A stretch of DNA of 64,000 nucleotides from Stereocaulon alpinum (taxonomy: Eukaryota; Ascomycota; Lecanoromycetes; Lecanorales; Stereocaulaceae). Each line of letters starts with the position of its first letter. Position 1 is the stretch's first letter. The translations under genes were made by a program, and so were the position numbers. A model generated the notes under the pieces. That model did not search any database. It was given only the letters and a program-made list of their open reading frames with translations, and had not been told where the DNA came from. Shown here one piece after another: positions 23,011 through 33,453 of this stretch. The stretch is taken from positions 186,001-250,000 of the forward strand of contig JAEUBA010000044.1 of the NCBI GenBank assembly GCA_018257865.1. Direction: 5' to 3'.

Positions 23011-24456
23011 ATGGCCCAAGCCCGACATCGTGAGACCACTTCACAAGCTACTACATATGACAATCTTTTAAACATTGATACCGTTGCTCTATTGCAAGGA
23101 TTGAGGCCATACGCCGTGAAACTACGAGATATTGTTATGCAAAGTCAGAAGCTTCCCTTTCCCACGATGCTTGCTCCTATACTTGGCCTTCCCCCTCCTA
23201 CTGAAGCAAAGCGCCCCGAGTCAACACAGATCTCCAAAATACCTTCCCTTACCACGCGCCGCGCAGCATGTACGCATCTGACCATGGAAAGGCTCTATGG
23301 TCTCTACCAATGCAATATATGCCATTGTCCGTCCAACTTCGGCTGGGTCTATTCCTGTACACAGGACGATGGGCTCCCAGCCACTTTTGCTGCCATTCCA
23401 ACTTCTGAAGCCTCGATCCTACGTCACGACCAAATCACAGGCTACTATGCATCAACAGGCGACATGACGGAGACACTTGGGCCCAAGCCGAAGCTTTTCC
23501 AGATGCCTAGTCCCCAACTGAGTCCTTGGATTGAGAAAGCCATCAAGGAGGGCCATTACACCCCGGAGCAAGTCAAGATTTTGCGAGCACAAAAGCAGAA
23601 GGTCGTCGACACCGCCTTTGCTGCGGTTGAGCGATTCAACAGTGCCCAGGCCACAAATTTCAAACCTCCAGGCAAGAAAGACAGTGCCTTACAGTCTGTC
23701 GACGCCAACCCACACTTGCCCTGTCCAGTCATCAACGAGGCGCAGAACCCTTCAACCATAGACGCGAGCATCTTATTCACAGAGCCAAAGGTCCATATGT
23801 TTCCCTACTGCAAGTATCGTGCGTGTCAGCTCTGCCGTCCTACCTTCCGCGACCGCACCTGGCAATGCTTCAATGAGATCTTCGCCAACAACTCACCCAT
23901 CGACCATGACGATATGGAAGCAGAGGGACGACCACTCGCGGACCCGGCCATCATGCGTACCATTGGACTACGTGAGCCTCCACCAAGACGACGCCCTCAA
24001 TTACGTGCAGTTGACAGCAGAGACATTTACACCATCAACGGAGCTGGTCAGATCGTGCTCAAGAAGAATTCGTACCGCAAGACACCTGATGTCTCTGAAT
24101 CAGCGGATGTGGCGGACGAGAAAGTCGAGTCTGAAACCAAAGGCTTCCGCGAGAGCTGGAAACGCGCAATCAAAGGCATGCTCACGAACCCTCGAAACAG
24201 CATCGGCTCGAACTTCAAGCGGATGAGTAGAAACAGCGGCGAGGGCAATAGCGTGGAAATCGATGCGTCAGAATTGACGGAGGTGTCGACGTATATGGAC
24301 GATGACTTACTAACAGAGGCGTCAAACGTCCCGCTTCCTACTAATGATGGCATCGAGAAGTTCGCCGAGGATGTCGAAGAGGGTGACATTGGAGGTGTTG
24401 CTATTACCGAAGAGGCTGCAGAGACCGGGACGGCGGATATCATCATGTCGGTTTGA
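23011..24456 (+). CDS. Cys-rich protein of unknown function
   Basis: Intronless, 481 residues from the ATG at 23011. The frame is open further upstream, but that stretch looks non-coding. Two cysteine clusters stand out. One is near residue 100 (CNICHCPSNFGW...C). The other is near 270 (CKYRACQLCRPTFRDRTWQC) and resembles a small metal-binding knuckle. The region between contains a predicted helical segment (EKAIKEGHYTPEQVKILRAQKQK). The C-terminal 130 residues are charged and acidic, with an FRESWKRAIKGM motif. There is no signal peptide or membrane segment. I do not recognise a named family. Zinc binding is plausible from the spacing but unproven. It lies convergent with the PEX11-like gene, 291 bp away. 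Confidence 0.8.
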   Translation: MAQARHRETTSQATTYDNLLNIDTVALLQGLRPYAVKLRDIVMQSQKLPFPTMLAPILGLPPPTEAKRPESTQISKIPSLTTRRAACTHLTMERLYGLYQCNICHCPSNFGWVYSCTQDDGLPATFAAIPTSEASILRHDQITGYYASTGDMTETLGPKPKLFQMPSPQLSPWIEKAIKEGHYTPEQVKILRAQKQKVVDTAFAAVERFNSAQATNFKPPGKKDSALQSVDANPHLPCPVINEAQNPSTIDASILFTEPKVHMFPYCKYRACQLCRPTFRDRTWQCFNEIFANNSPIDHDDMEAEGRPLADPAIMRTIGLREPPPRRRPQLRAVDSRDIYTINGAGQIVLKKNSYRKTPDVSESADVADEKVESETKGFRESWKRAIKGMLTNPRNSIGSNFKRMSRNSGEGNSVEIDASELTEVSTYMDDDLLTEASNVPLPTNDGIEKFAEDVEEGDIGGVAITEEAAETGTADIIMSV

Positions 24457-24747
24457 GGGTAGTGAAGGAGTCGTACACGTCTTGCTGATGTTGCTTACTA
24501 TCTGGCTGGAGATGAGCTCACGTCAGGTTGCCAAGCATATGCTGGGAAGGGATAGATGGACATACTTGACTGAGATACAATTGCTGGAAGCTGGCTGTAC
24601 ATAGCTGGACATTGCTCGATGACTCACTCATTATACTTGAACAGACTCAATCATTAAAGCCGAGCGTCCACCCTCATGATATCGTAGAATACAGTAGTCC
24701 CTAGCCCCCCAATCCAGGGCGAAATACTTACTACCCGCCTCACCCTC

Positions 24748-25652
24748 TTAAGCAGTCTCCCTCCAAGCCTTCCCAAACGTCAACCACGCCACCACAACCC
24801 CCAACGCCCCAATAGCCCCCTCACTCAACGGCCCCTCCTCAAGACTATAATGCACAGTCATAGGCGCATACGCCGCATTAACCCCCACCTCCCTCCTCCA
24901 CCTCTCCCACCTCTCCTTTTCCCTCTCCCCATCCCCACCCCTAACCACCACCTCCCCCTTCTCCCCGACAATAACACCCGACCCCTCAACATCCTCCGTC
25001 TTCTCCACCACCTTCCCCTTCCCCACAGAATTGAATTGCAGGAACTCATACCCCAACCTCACCAACTCAAGCGCCACATGCACCATCCACATCCGCCCAC
25101 TCCACACCCACGCCCTCGCTACTTTCTCCTTCCCCCACCCCATCACCCCCCGACTAGATAAATACGCTCCATTCTCCAACGCCTGATAAATCGCACACGC
25201 ACACACCTGCCCCCACGTTATAGCCTTCACGACACCATCTTTAGGCGGGTACAAGTATGTCGATGCGCCCCAGGTGTAGATCCCCAGCAGGCCCCAGAGG
25301 CGGAGTATGATGCGGAGTTCGTCGAGGAGGGCTGCTAGGGGGGGGAGGGAGGTGGATAGGCGGGCGAGGCGGGGGGAGAGGTGGGAGAGGTGCGGGCTGG
25401 AGTGGAGGAGGGAGTGCAGGAGGTGGAGGGTGTAGGTTGTTGTTAGGAGGGTTGTGTCTAGGTGCGAGGTTGTGGAGAGGAGTCTGTGGGGGGGGGATGT
25501 TAGAGGGGGGATTGAGAAGGGGTGGGGGAGCGGAGGAGGGGATGGTACCTGTTTAGGTGGGCGATTGTGGAGGTTGTTTTGGAGAGGTAGGTTGGGAAGA
25601 GGGCGCGCGTGTTTGTGACAGCTTTGGAGGGCGGAGAGTGTGAAGAGGCCAT
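24748..25652 (-). CDS. PEX11-family peroxisomal membrane protein
   Basis: Exons are 25549-25652 and 24748-25483, with a 65-bp intron, giving 279 residues. The start is the ATG at 25652 (MASSHSPPSKAVTN...). A longer frame starting upstream is out of phase with exon 2, whereas this one joins cleanly (TIAHLNR + LLSTTSHLDTTLL). The core at about 85-160 carries LDELRIILRLWGLLGIYTW and QALENGAYLSSRGV, typical of the PEX11 family that tubulates peroxisomes before fission. A C-terminal hydrophobic segment (IGALGVVVAWLTFG) follows. The coding strand is C-rich in the 5' part and G-rich in the 3' part, like PPIL2. It could be the PEX11C-type branch rather than the main Pex11. Confidence 0.85.
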
Positions 25653-26732
25653 GGTTGTAGAGTGTCAGGTGCGGTGTGAGGATGGAGTGAGGTGACAATA
25701 GGTCAAGGGGAGAAGCATAGGCCGAGGTCTGAATGGCTTGGCGTTATCGGCTTTAGCGGCGATACTCGACTCTCTCTAAGGTACCCTTAGCAGGTACCGC
25801 ACAACCAGCGATTCATAGGGCTGGAGCCTAGTGAGCCCCTAGAGATACAGTACCTTAGTCCCGAGCCCACCCAAGTGCGAGAGCGGTAGGTTCCAGGGAC
25901 CAGCCTAACGGGCTACATGTACATCACCATCTTTGGGGGCATCTCTGGGAACTCGCCGAGCTTCAGCCCACAAATCGGCCAGCTGAGCAGGGAACCCTTG
26001 TAGTCGGTGAACAACGTGTGTTGCATGACAGTCAGGTCGGCTATGTAATTCAGGAACAATGTCATGCTCTACAAGGCATTGCGGGTACCTAGGCTCTTGG
26101 CAGGTCTGAGCCCCCAATACTGACTCTAATCTCGCATTGTCAACTGGAAGCAGCTTAACAGCTCTATGAAGAGTACTAACCTTCCCCTCTCTCGATATTG
26201 AATCATACCTTGTCCCAGCATCGCCACATTCGCAGACCATCAGCTAATTTCAAGCTTCAACACCCTCATTGCTTCACTAGGCAAGGCCTAGCGCACTGAA
26301 ACATCGTATGCGATGATGTTTGGGGGTACGTCGTTCCTTGCTGCTTGTCTACGCGTCCCCTTGGCAGGAACCTTCGAACTAATCTTGTTGGAATGACATG
26401 ATCCTGCGCTTGGCACCGGGATGAAATCTTCAGCTCTTGTTTCACATTAGATGATGCCTGGCTGCGCCTTGGTATGGAAGGATTCGGCCACATCGCAATA
26501 ATAGATTCTACCCGAAGGCAACCCTATCATGGCTGCGCTGATTGAATTACGACAAGTTGTAGAAAGCGTTGATCATACACTTGAAAGATGTCCGGTTCCC
26601 TGATAGAATGAACTCTTGCTCCCTCTCTGAACGCAGATGCTGTAGCCTTGTTCGTCCTGTCAGCGAGATCTGTACTGCTAAAAGTTTGCTTGGTCGGTTT
26701 TGCGCACAAGTTATACAAGCCACGCTTTCGAT
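25653..26732. other. Intergenic, upstream of the intronless GT17 gene
   Basis: A minus-strand frame at 25905-26240 (111 codons) has no recognisable domain and is not called. Several KpnI-like GGTACC sites cluster at about 25780-25860, one in the near-palindrome CTAAGGTACCCTTAG. Nothing else was seen. Confidence 0.4.
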
Positions 26733-27857
26733 ATGATCAGCCTTCAAAGACCTCAACATCTGAAATGGCTTTTGATTCTCATGCTTTCATTCTTCTTGCT
26801 ATCGCTATCAGCATTCCATTTTCTGCGTTTCAAGCAACAAACTAGCTCAAGTTCAGCTGACCTGTTCGCTACAAACCACAATCCCGACGAGCAGGGTTTC
26901 CTAGCGGAGGATCAAGCGTCAAATTACTGTTCTCACCATCGGTTGGATTTGTACCCGACGCGTGATCGACATCGAAGGATCTACGACTTGTTTCTCATCA
27001 ACACAGAGCTTGACTGGCTTGAGATCCGCCTCCACGAGCTTGACAAAGAGGTGGACTTCTTCGTCATCCTCGAATCACCATTTTCCTTTCAGCATACTCC
27101 AAAGCCTTTACACCTGCAAGATAAACTATCCCAATTCGACGCCTTTCGCCACAAGATCATTTACCAAGTTGTTGACTTCACTGGGGAGGGCAGCAGTATA
27201 CCCGATAATAAGCCTTGGCAACAGGAGATATTCACTCGTAATGCGCTTCTCGATCAAGTCATTGCATCCTTAGACGACGATCGAGCACCGAGGGAGGGCG
27301 ATGTCCTCCTCGTTAGTGACATCGACGAGGTACCCCGACCCAGTACACTTATTACTCTGCGCAATTGTGCATTCCCACCACGTACGGCTCTTCGCAGCAA
27401 CATGTATTACTACAGCTTTCAGTGGCTCCATCGTGGGGGGCAATGGGATCATCCGCAAGCGACATTCTTCGCCGGTAATGATACAGTCAAGCCGGACACA
27501 CTTCGATCACACCACCCTTACGACATCGAGTTGTACAATGCGGCATGGCATTGCAGCTCATGTTTTGCTACCATGAGCGATTTGCGTAACAAGATCACTT
27601 CCTTTTCGCACAAGGAGTTCAATAAACCACACATGCTCAAGCCGGAACGATTGCTAAAGGTGGTGAGAAGTGGAGAGGATCTCTTTGAACGATCGAGCGA
27701 GCTTTATGACCGTGTAGAGGTTAATCCTGATGTTCCTGGGTATTTGCTCAGGGAGGAGAACCAGAAGAAGTTTGCTTACCTGCTGGATCGCGACCCGCCA
27801 GATGCCAATTTCCAGGATGTGTTTAGTATTGTCGCCGATAAAGCAGAGTTACATTGA
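26733..27857 (+). CDS. GT17-family glycosyltransferase (MGAT3-like), intronless
   Basis: 374 residues from the ATG at 26733, with no intron. It is a type II membrane protein: a short N-terminal tail, a helix at about 10-30 (WLLILMLSFFLLSLSAFHF), then a lumenal domain. Family motifs are RRIYDLFLINTELDWLEIR, KEVDFFVILESP, the DxD-like VSDIDEVPRP, RNCAFPPR, MYYYSFQWLH and WHCSSCF. The tail ends near KKFAYLLDRDPP. GT17 is typified by the animal enzyme adding bisecting beta-1,4-GlcNAc to N-glycans, but fungal substrates are not established. A clear paralogue with four introns lies at 57449-59396. Confidence 0.9.
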   Translation: MISLQRPQHLKWLLILMLSFFLLSLSAFHFLRFKQQTSSSSADLFATNHNPDEQGFLAEDQASNYCSHHRLDLYPTRDRHRRIYDLFLINTELDWLEIRLHELDKEVDFFVILESPFSFQHTPKPLHLQDKLSQFDAFRHKIIYQVVDFTGEGSSIPDNKPWQQEIFTRNALLDQVIASLDDDRAPREGDVLLVSDIDEVPRPSTLITLRNCAFPPRTALRSNMYYYSFQWLHRGGQWDHPQATFFAGNDTVKPDTLRSHHPYDIELYNAAWHCSSCFATMSDLRNKITSFSHKEFNKPHMLKPERLLKVVRSGEDLFERSSELYDRVEVNPDVPGYLLREENQKKFAYLLDRDPPDANFQDVFSIVADKAELH

Positions 27858-29611
27858 GCTCTCGAAGGATACCCGAGACACATTTAAGGTGTCGTATATA
27901 TGATCTATTATAGATTCGTGGAGGACTGGAGCGGTTTCTACACATAATGACGGGATACCCGGGTCTTGATTGGCCAACGTTGATATAATAAGTGGTTGAT
28001 TTCCGCTCCGCCACGGCAAGAAACTCGCTGTTTGCCGCTCTGGCCACGATAGATTGTCCGGGAGTTCCGCTCAACTATTAGACAATTGGCATTCCCGCTT
28101 AGTGCGCTGATACTGTTCCCACCCGGGAGACCAGATGTTCACTTACATACGATGGCTTTGTGCCGTGCTCGACATAGCTATAATCGGCCCTGAACGACAC
28201 CGTCCATCGACGGGTGGTCGTAGTAGCCATACGTGGTTGCTATCTACTTTATCTTCTTCAGAACAAGAGCTTCGCCGTCCATGCCATACGCATGATTCAA
28301 GTCGAAGTGAGATGAAATAGCTAGAGACTCTCCATACCCTTAGCTCTGAATTCCCACGCGCCTTACAGACGTCCATAAGTCCCATCACAACTGTGGCGGA
28401 CACGTTGCGAGACCTTGATATACTCGCAAAGCAGAGCACTCGCACTACGGTCAATACCTAGAATCATCATTACAGCTAATTCATACTCTAGACCTTCGAA
28501 CATTCATCTCGCTCCAATGCACATACTCTTAACATTGACTCCCATTCCATCATCCTCTCCCCACCCATTCGTACTCCGTCCATCCACCTAAAGGCGTCGA
28601 GCATGTACCAGCTCTTCTTCGACACCAGCATACCACGGTCCCTCGGACACAGCCCTCCTCCCATACTAACAACAAACTTCTATCCATAACGAATTCCTCG
28701 ATTCCACACACCACTCATCATCCGAACTCGCTGTAGCATGACCATGACCCCCATCATCCAACCCACCTCCCTTCTCCAAAACCCAAGACTCAATCCCCCC
28801 GTCCGCCAACGACTGAATACTTCCCATAACCCCAACCCACTCTCACATCCCAACCGATGCTCAAACCCCTCCGGTACCCTACCATCTCCCCACGACCACA
28901 TCTCTCACTCCCTATATGTCATCAGCCACAGATCGAAGGTACGAGTAGAGGAACCGAGCTCGAGATTAAGGGATTGTAGCGTTGTTTACGCTTCGAACGG
29001 GGCGGAGTTGGCGAATTTACGGTTTGTAGCTGTGGGTTTGGGGCGAAGGGGGGGGTCGGGGAAGGGGAAGGGATGGGCGTTCAGGCTAGGGTCTGGTACA
29101 TCTCTGACTTTCCATGTGCCGTGGAGCCAAAAATCGAAGTTGCGAGTAGCATGTAGCGAACTCGAGCTCAAGCTTGGGAGATTTTAGCGTTCTTCACGCT
29201 CTGAATGGAGGGGAGCTGGGGAGTTTGCTGTTTCGAGGGGTGGGTTTTGCGCAAGGTTGGGTTGAAGGGAAGGGGGAGGGGGTTGTGGATGGCGACTACT
29301 TCGAGCACTACGTCTTTCATCTACAAGACGCTTCCGAACCAGAGTGAGAGTTACACGCGCATGAAACTATGGGCGGCAAGGGTCTGGGACGTGAGTGTGT
29401 GATTCTGAAAAGAGCTCAGTTCCGGCTTTCCTTATCACCTGTGTGAGCCTCATCAAGAATAACAAGTTCGGGAGCCGGACTATCCAGAAATCGCCTGTTA
29501 TATCCAACCTGCTGCTTCCACAATGCGAAAGCATGGCCCGCATGTTTAACGTAGGTTTCTCGCTTGGACCAAGCAGGATATTTCCCCACCCGGAAGTAGT
29601 CATTCAAAACC
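27858..29611. other. Intergenic: C-rich to G-rich switch with a diverged tandem duplication
   Basis: About 28500-28900 is A/C-rich on the + strand, and about 29000-29300 is G/T-rich. A two-copy diverged repeat lies within the switch. A plus-strand frame at 28738-29187 and a minus-strand frame at 29416-29631 have no recognisable domain. The latter abuts the STAND gene stop and could be a lost C-terminal extension. Confidence 0.45.
28924..29255 (+). repeat. Two-copy diverged tandem duplication
   Basis: A unit starting AGCCACAGATCGAAGG (28924) recurs as AGCCAAAAATCGAAGT (29125). Both are followed by a GAGTAG block, then TAGCGTTGTTTACGC versus TAGCGTTCTTCACGC, and a GG(A/C)G(C/A)GGAG-type block. 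The offset is about 200-208 bp, with small indels. Confidence 0.6.
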
Positions 29612-32600
29612 TCACTCGAAGAAATGCGCATATTTATCAGCCCATCGATCCCGTATCAATGCGCGTAGAATGTCCCCGCAGACTATCAAACCCTCTGCCT
29701 CCGCCAACGTAATCATCGTGAATGGGACTCGCTGTCTTTCCGTTGGAGACAACGAGGAGACGTTCTCCCACCTCACCGTAAGTATGTTGTTTTCATCAGC
29801 AGCGTCCCAGCCCGATTCAGAGTCGACGGTGCGAATGGGCTGGAAATACGTACGTATCAGGTTCTCCGCCAAGACCTCGTCTACGCTGTATTTCGGGCGG
29901 CTGAACTTTGGGTTGCACTTGAATAGATGGGGCTGGCTGTCATAGATCGCACAAGTTAGGTATTTAATGCAGCCTTTGAAACCATCTACTCCGTATTTGT
30001 CCTGGACGAGCCATTGCAACGCGTTTAGGGTGTTGATGTCGATGTCCTCAACTGCGTGGTGAAAAGGATCATGCAAAGTCAGGCTGCCTCGAGGGAGACC
30101 CGCTTCGTCGCCTAACAGCTCGACAATACGGTCCATTAATGGCGCCATGCTTCTGGAGAAGGCCGCGAGTAGTCCGATTGTTGACCATTTCGCCCCTGCG
30201 TCTCGGAAAAGGTCAAGAATCTCTTTCCAGCGCGTATCGCCCTCCGTATATTTCCACCAAGCTGCCAGAAGCATCTCGGCAATTGACCTTGGACCTTTGT
30301 TTACATCGGCACCAGCATCTAAGAGCATTTTCACCACGGCTGGATCTCCACCTCGGCCAGCAGCAGAAAGTGGGCAGTCGCATTCATGCTCGCCATTTAC
30401 GTTAGCGCCTGCCTCGATAAGTATCTTGCTTGTTCTACTATGTCTAAAGTCCGCTGCGAGATATAGAGCTGGGCGGCGTTCGGGATCCTCCTCTACCCAC
30501 GAAGGAATCAGAGGCAAGTAATCCGCTGGAACATGATGATCCAGAAGATCTTGAACAATCATCGTCAAGCCATATCTAGCTACCACACTGATTAGTGAGT
30601 ATCTGAAGACGCGCATGTACAGTGTTTGCCATGATTCGTAGGGCTTGAAGACGCAAGTGTAGGTCATATTTCGGAATTGGCCGCTAGTCTCTCCAGCCAA
30701 TGTCTTTCGTACAAGTGGGGCGACTGCCTTTTGAACGGCTTCAAGTTTGCAGTGTGTGAAACATTCTTTGGCGGCATAGTCGAGGAAAGGGTACAGCTTC
30801 AGACGCTCGTGTTGTTGACATATCAGAAAGTCTTCTTCGACTCCCGAATCCTGATTGTCGTCTTGGACCCAGGTCTTTGCATCAAAGTCTTTCCAGAGGT
30901 CTTCGAAAACTTTAAGTCCTAGATATGTGAGACAGCATGCTGCATTAGCCAATTCTGCTTGAGCTTCATCAATGGCAAAAGCAGCTGCTGGCCCTTGTCT
31001 GGCTCGTTCCGAAAGCAGATACTCTTTCACTGAGTAGTGAGATAACTCGAGTAGCCTTGGGTTGCAGTCAGTGATCACCTCTTGTACAAACAGACTTTTG
31101 CCTATCTCAAGAAGATCTTCTGGCCTTTGAAGCCTCGCATCCTCGTCGATCTCTGAAACACCAGGTTCAACAATGACAGCCTCGGCGGCCTCGTAAAGGG
31201 TCAGTGGCCTGGCCGAGAAGACGAGTAATTGCAAAACTCGACGCAAATAGTCATGGTCTGCAGGGCGGACACTGAGTAAAATATTATCGTATGTCTGGTC
31301 TAGATTGGGAGGGAGCTGCTGTAGGGCAAGTTTGACATCTTTCGCGGTTCTTAGCGTTCGTATATGCTCCACTTGGCATTGTACCCAACGGAACCTGTTG
31401 GTTCATGAAATGTTAGTTGTGTGTAAGCTTGGTCCTAGACCATAGCGTAAGGCCACTCACATGCCTTTGGCGCCTTGGGTGAGCGTATCGACGATGAGGC
31501 CTTTGATCCCTTGACGATGAGCCCGGAGGCGATCATCCGTCTCTAGCATAGTCCGGACGTAGAGAGCTACATCATGGTCAACGTGCTGGTTTTGTACCGG
31601 CAACGGTATGACACGCAGCTTAGTGAATACCCGCTGGATGTCTACCTCGACACGACTGGTATATAGGATCCTACAACGAGAGCTCGGGTTGTCGAAGACA
31701 TTGGCTATGGTCTCTAGCACCTCCAGCAACAACGGTCTTTGTCTACACTCATCGAGTGCATCAACCACGAGGTAGAGATCTTCACGAACGGGACACACGT
31801 CCACGAGCACTTGCACCAACTCCCATTCTGTCGGCAAGGTCGGACCGTCTGGGTCCCGCACACTGTGCCGCTGAAACAAGCTGAGCAGGGCGCTTGGAAA
31901 AGGATCCATGGTACGGCAGCATTGCGCAAGAAGAGAAGATAGTAAATTCAGAACATCTTGCTTGGCAACGTCTTTGAAGTCAAAGAAGAAATAAACTACA
32001 TTTGCTGGTGTGTGTTTGGCGATGAGATGCCGGATGACGGTTGACCTGAGGGTCATGATAATTAGACCCAATAACATGGATCGGGATTGTCACTCACGCG
32101 AGGATGGTCTTGCCAGCACCAGCTTTGTACATGCTTCTATCAGTACAATTGTCTTCTCTCTTTTCCACATTGCAGGCTACGAACCCATTGCATGCAGCCA
32201 TAGACAGGAGTTTCGTCCAGCCTCCCACTCTAGGAAGTCTTCATCTTCCAGTAACCATTTCCCTGTGCCGGGCTGTTGACGCTGGCAGGCAAAGCGGTAG
32301 TTCGATTCCGGATCACTGAGCGCAAGCCAACGCAATATCCTTTCCCGAAGCTGCGTAGCAGAGGAGGCATCCTTCAGCTCTCTTGCTTCGAGCTTCCACT
32401 GTATTGCATCTTTGCGAAGTGCTTGTATATCCTGATGCAGGATCTGCGTTTGCTCCGCGCCATCCAGACGGAGGGACTGCACATGATACTCTATTGCTTG
32501 GGTGCTCACTAAGTTGTCGGCTCCCAAGGCTAGATGCAAGATGGGGATCAAATCCTCCAATCGCTTTACTTGGAGGGTGGTCTGTTTATCCAATAGTGAT

Positions 32601-32905
32601 CCAAAAACACAGCTACCAATGACCTTTAGATTGTCAAGTCTTGCTTTTATGCTTACCAAGGCGTCTTCGCAAATAGTTATGGGCTCCCGTAAGTGCTGTA
32701 AAGACAGAGACTCCCCGAAGTCCGCGACTTTCAGTTCCAGCTGGGCTTTGAGGGCGCTAAGGATGCTGGCGAGGCTGCGAAGCTTGCCTAGCACCGAGTG
32801 AGCCCCTTTAACGGTGTTTACATGCTTCTTTGCCTTTTCGGTGACTATTTCAGTAAGCTGGATCAGAGCAACAATGCTGGCTATGAGGCCGAGAACCTCC
32901 GCCAT
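29612..32905 (-). CDS. STAND (NLR-like) protein: fungal N-terminal domain, NACHT, ankyrin repeats
   Basis: Exons are 32185-32905, 32098-32122, 31461-32045 and 29612-31394, with introns of 62, 52 and 66 bp, giving 1037 residues. Residues 1 to about 200 are an all-helical head (MAEVLGLIASIVALIQLTE...) like the Fungal N-terminal domain of STAND proteins. Walker A AGAGKT is at 241-246 and is encoded by a 25-nt exon. Walker B-like LYLVVDALDE lies about 100 residues later. A NACHT winged-helix region follows (LPPNLDQTYDNILLS). Ankyrin-like repeats occur near 660-730, such as ALYLAADFRHSRTSKILIEAGANVN. Fungal STAND proteins act in non-self recognition and regulated cell death. The start at 32905 is the ATG before the conserved AEVLGL. 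It is head-to-head with CDC48. Confidence 0.92.
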
Positions 32906-33453
32906 CTTCCCATCGACGTAGGTCACAATTCACAGCTGTTCCTTTACCAGCTAAGAGAGCGAATACTTGCTGCAAGCAAGGGTCTATAATCTTCAGTCTG
33001 GAGTTATCTTGGCATGTTCGCTTGGCATCCGGAGGTGATGGTGTCATTCTAGGCACAGTGTTGCCTGATAGAAGGCTGAAGAGTAAGTGATACAACACTT
33101 ATTGGTCAGTATTAACGTGCCAACCCAGACATTGGTGTATGCAGTGAATTCAGGTTAGCTTCCAGCTCATTCGAACAGATTCTCCGGACACAAATCCAGA
33201 TGCGATTAGTCATCAGGCGCTAACTGTTGACGCGGTAAAATCATCATCTGAATTTGGACCGGGCCAAGTCAAGATCACTCTTGATCAACCTCATCTACAT
33301 CCTTCTCTCCAACACACTTCAATTCCATCAAAGGCTACCTTCTCTGCCTTCCACTACAACATACGAAGCTTCAGTCCACATACTGTCACACAACATTCAC
33401 ACCCTGAGACCGAACCTCCGCCGCAGAAGAAACTTACTTGAGCAGGCGACAAC
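32906..33453. promoter_or_regulatory. Shared divergent promoter of the STAND gene and CDC48
   Basis: About 548 bp separate the two start codons. The CDC48 side has a pyrimidine-rich leader typical of highly expressed fungal genes. No specific binding site was identified. Confidence 0.6.

Noticed and set aside
25905..26240. 111-codon minus-strand frame
   Set aside because: It has an ATG and normal composition but no recognisable motif and no conserved neighbour; the evidence is insufficient.
28738..29187. 149-codon plus-strand frame
   Set aside because: It overlaps the compositional switch and the tandem duplication; the protein is low complexity.
29416..29631. Possible C-terminal extension of the STAND gene
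   Set aside because: It is in a different frame just after the stop, and no splice pair clearly joins it; the gene is complete without it.
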